A stretch of 64,000 nucleotides of DNA, from NCBI GenBank assembly GCA_036250195.1, contig JAVHZZ010000002.1, positions 65,994,705-66,058,704 on the forward strand. Reading direction: 5' to 3'. The stretch is from Mixophyes australis. Lineage: Eukaryota; Chordata; Amphibia; Anura; Limnodynastidae. Within the stretch, counting starts at the first letter, position 1. Every line of letters begins with the position of its first letter. The notes beneath the pieces are model-generated. The model was not told where the DNA came from and did not search any database. It saw only the letters and a program-made list of their open reading frames with translations. Shown one piece after another: positions 63,640 to 64,000 of this stretch. A program made the position numbers and the translations under genes.

Positions 63640-64000
63640 CACTCCCTCCTGTTCTCTGTGATCAGTCAATGACTGTTGCCTCTCCTGCACTCTGATTACC
63701 ACATCCAATACCAGAATTCAAGACTTCTCCCGAGCTGCCCCTCCAGTGGAAAGACCTCCCATGCTCTAACCGACTGTCCCATAATCTGTGCTCCTTCAAA
63801 TGGGCACTTAAAACTCACCTATTCCTCAAAATCTACCAACCTTCCACCTAACCATCTCCATGACTGATCTCCTCACCTCTCTCTTCCCCTGTCCCTGTAC
63901 ACATTCCTCTTCTGCGTGAATTCCCCCACGGACTCCCCATTGTGCCTGCATCTGTTTGCCCTTCCTTTAAAATGTAAGCTCTTCCGAGCATGGCTCTATT
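63640..64000 (+). mobile_element. L2-type LINE, right part, continuing past the window
   Basis: Resumes the host L2 after the insert: [12 protein letters not shown] near 63707, a WKDLP-like segment, then WALKTHLFLKIYQP in a shifted frame near 63805, and GTAAGCTCTTCCGAGCATGG at the window end, which resembles the untranslated part preceding L2 tails. Confidence 0.75.

Overview
This window looks like vertebrate nuclear DNA, most likely from an anuran amphibian with a large, repeat-rich genome. No intact cellular gene is visible. Reasons for the call: a broken NSMCE2 retrocopy, L2-type LINEs and tRNA-headed SINEs ending in the same TATAAATAAATGATGATG-type tail, several Tc1 elements, Ty3/gypsy, Penelope-like and hAT elements, and many palindromic MITEs. 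The species is an inference; the sequence does not name it. Gene calls below rest on reading translations by eye; no database was searched.

Layout. 0-5 kb: NSMCE2 pseudogene between two copies of a repeat, a hAT 3' fragment, a dead Tc1 element and L2 3' ends. 5-13 kb: a GC-rich palindromic MITE, a duplicated unknown repeat, long stretches without recognisable features, and a second Tc1. 13-24 kb: foldback and inverted-repeat elements (a TA-flanked element containing 160-base arms; a hAT MITE carrying 24-base minisatellites; a palindrome of about 855 bases; a 1.6 kb element with GGGGGTAAATGTA ends; a 51-nt-arm GC hairpin). 24-29 kb: mostly unassigned, with a possible LTR and an L1/Tx1 scrap. 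29-36 kb: a 4.4 kb hAT element with a perfect 8-base target duplication, inserted in a plus-strand gypsy gag remnant. 36-44 kb: a minus-strand Ty3/gypsy element (gag zinc knuckle to integrase, then LTR) with a nested solo LTR, joined to a plus-strand Penelope-like element (RT plus GIY-YIG endonuclease) that itself carries a hAT MITE. 44-49 kb: a weak three-exon Myb/SANT-like candidate, a hAT MITE and antisense SINE copies. 49-57 kb: a 15-base-TSD element with internal inverted repeats, a full SINE, a third Tc1 and paired MITEs. 57-61 kb: a 3.0 kb hAT of the same family as the 30.6 kb one. 61-64 kb: one L2 inserted in another.

Most interesting signal: the two hAT copies share an unusual plan. 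A tandem array and a plus-strand accessory ORF (219 codons, open in the younger copy) lie inside the left end, while the BED-finger transposase is read inward from the right end on the opposite strand, so the two genes are convergent. The younger copy has thirteen units at an exact 100-base period. The empty target site of that copy is preserved in an inverted paralogous duplicate 4.6 kb away, which proves the boundaries and the 8-base duplication.
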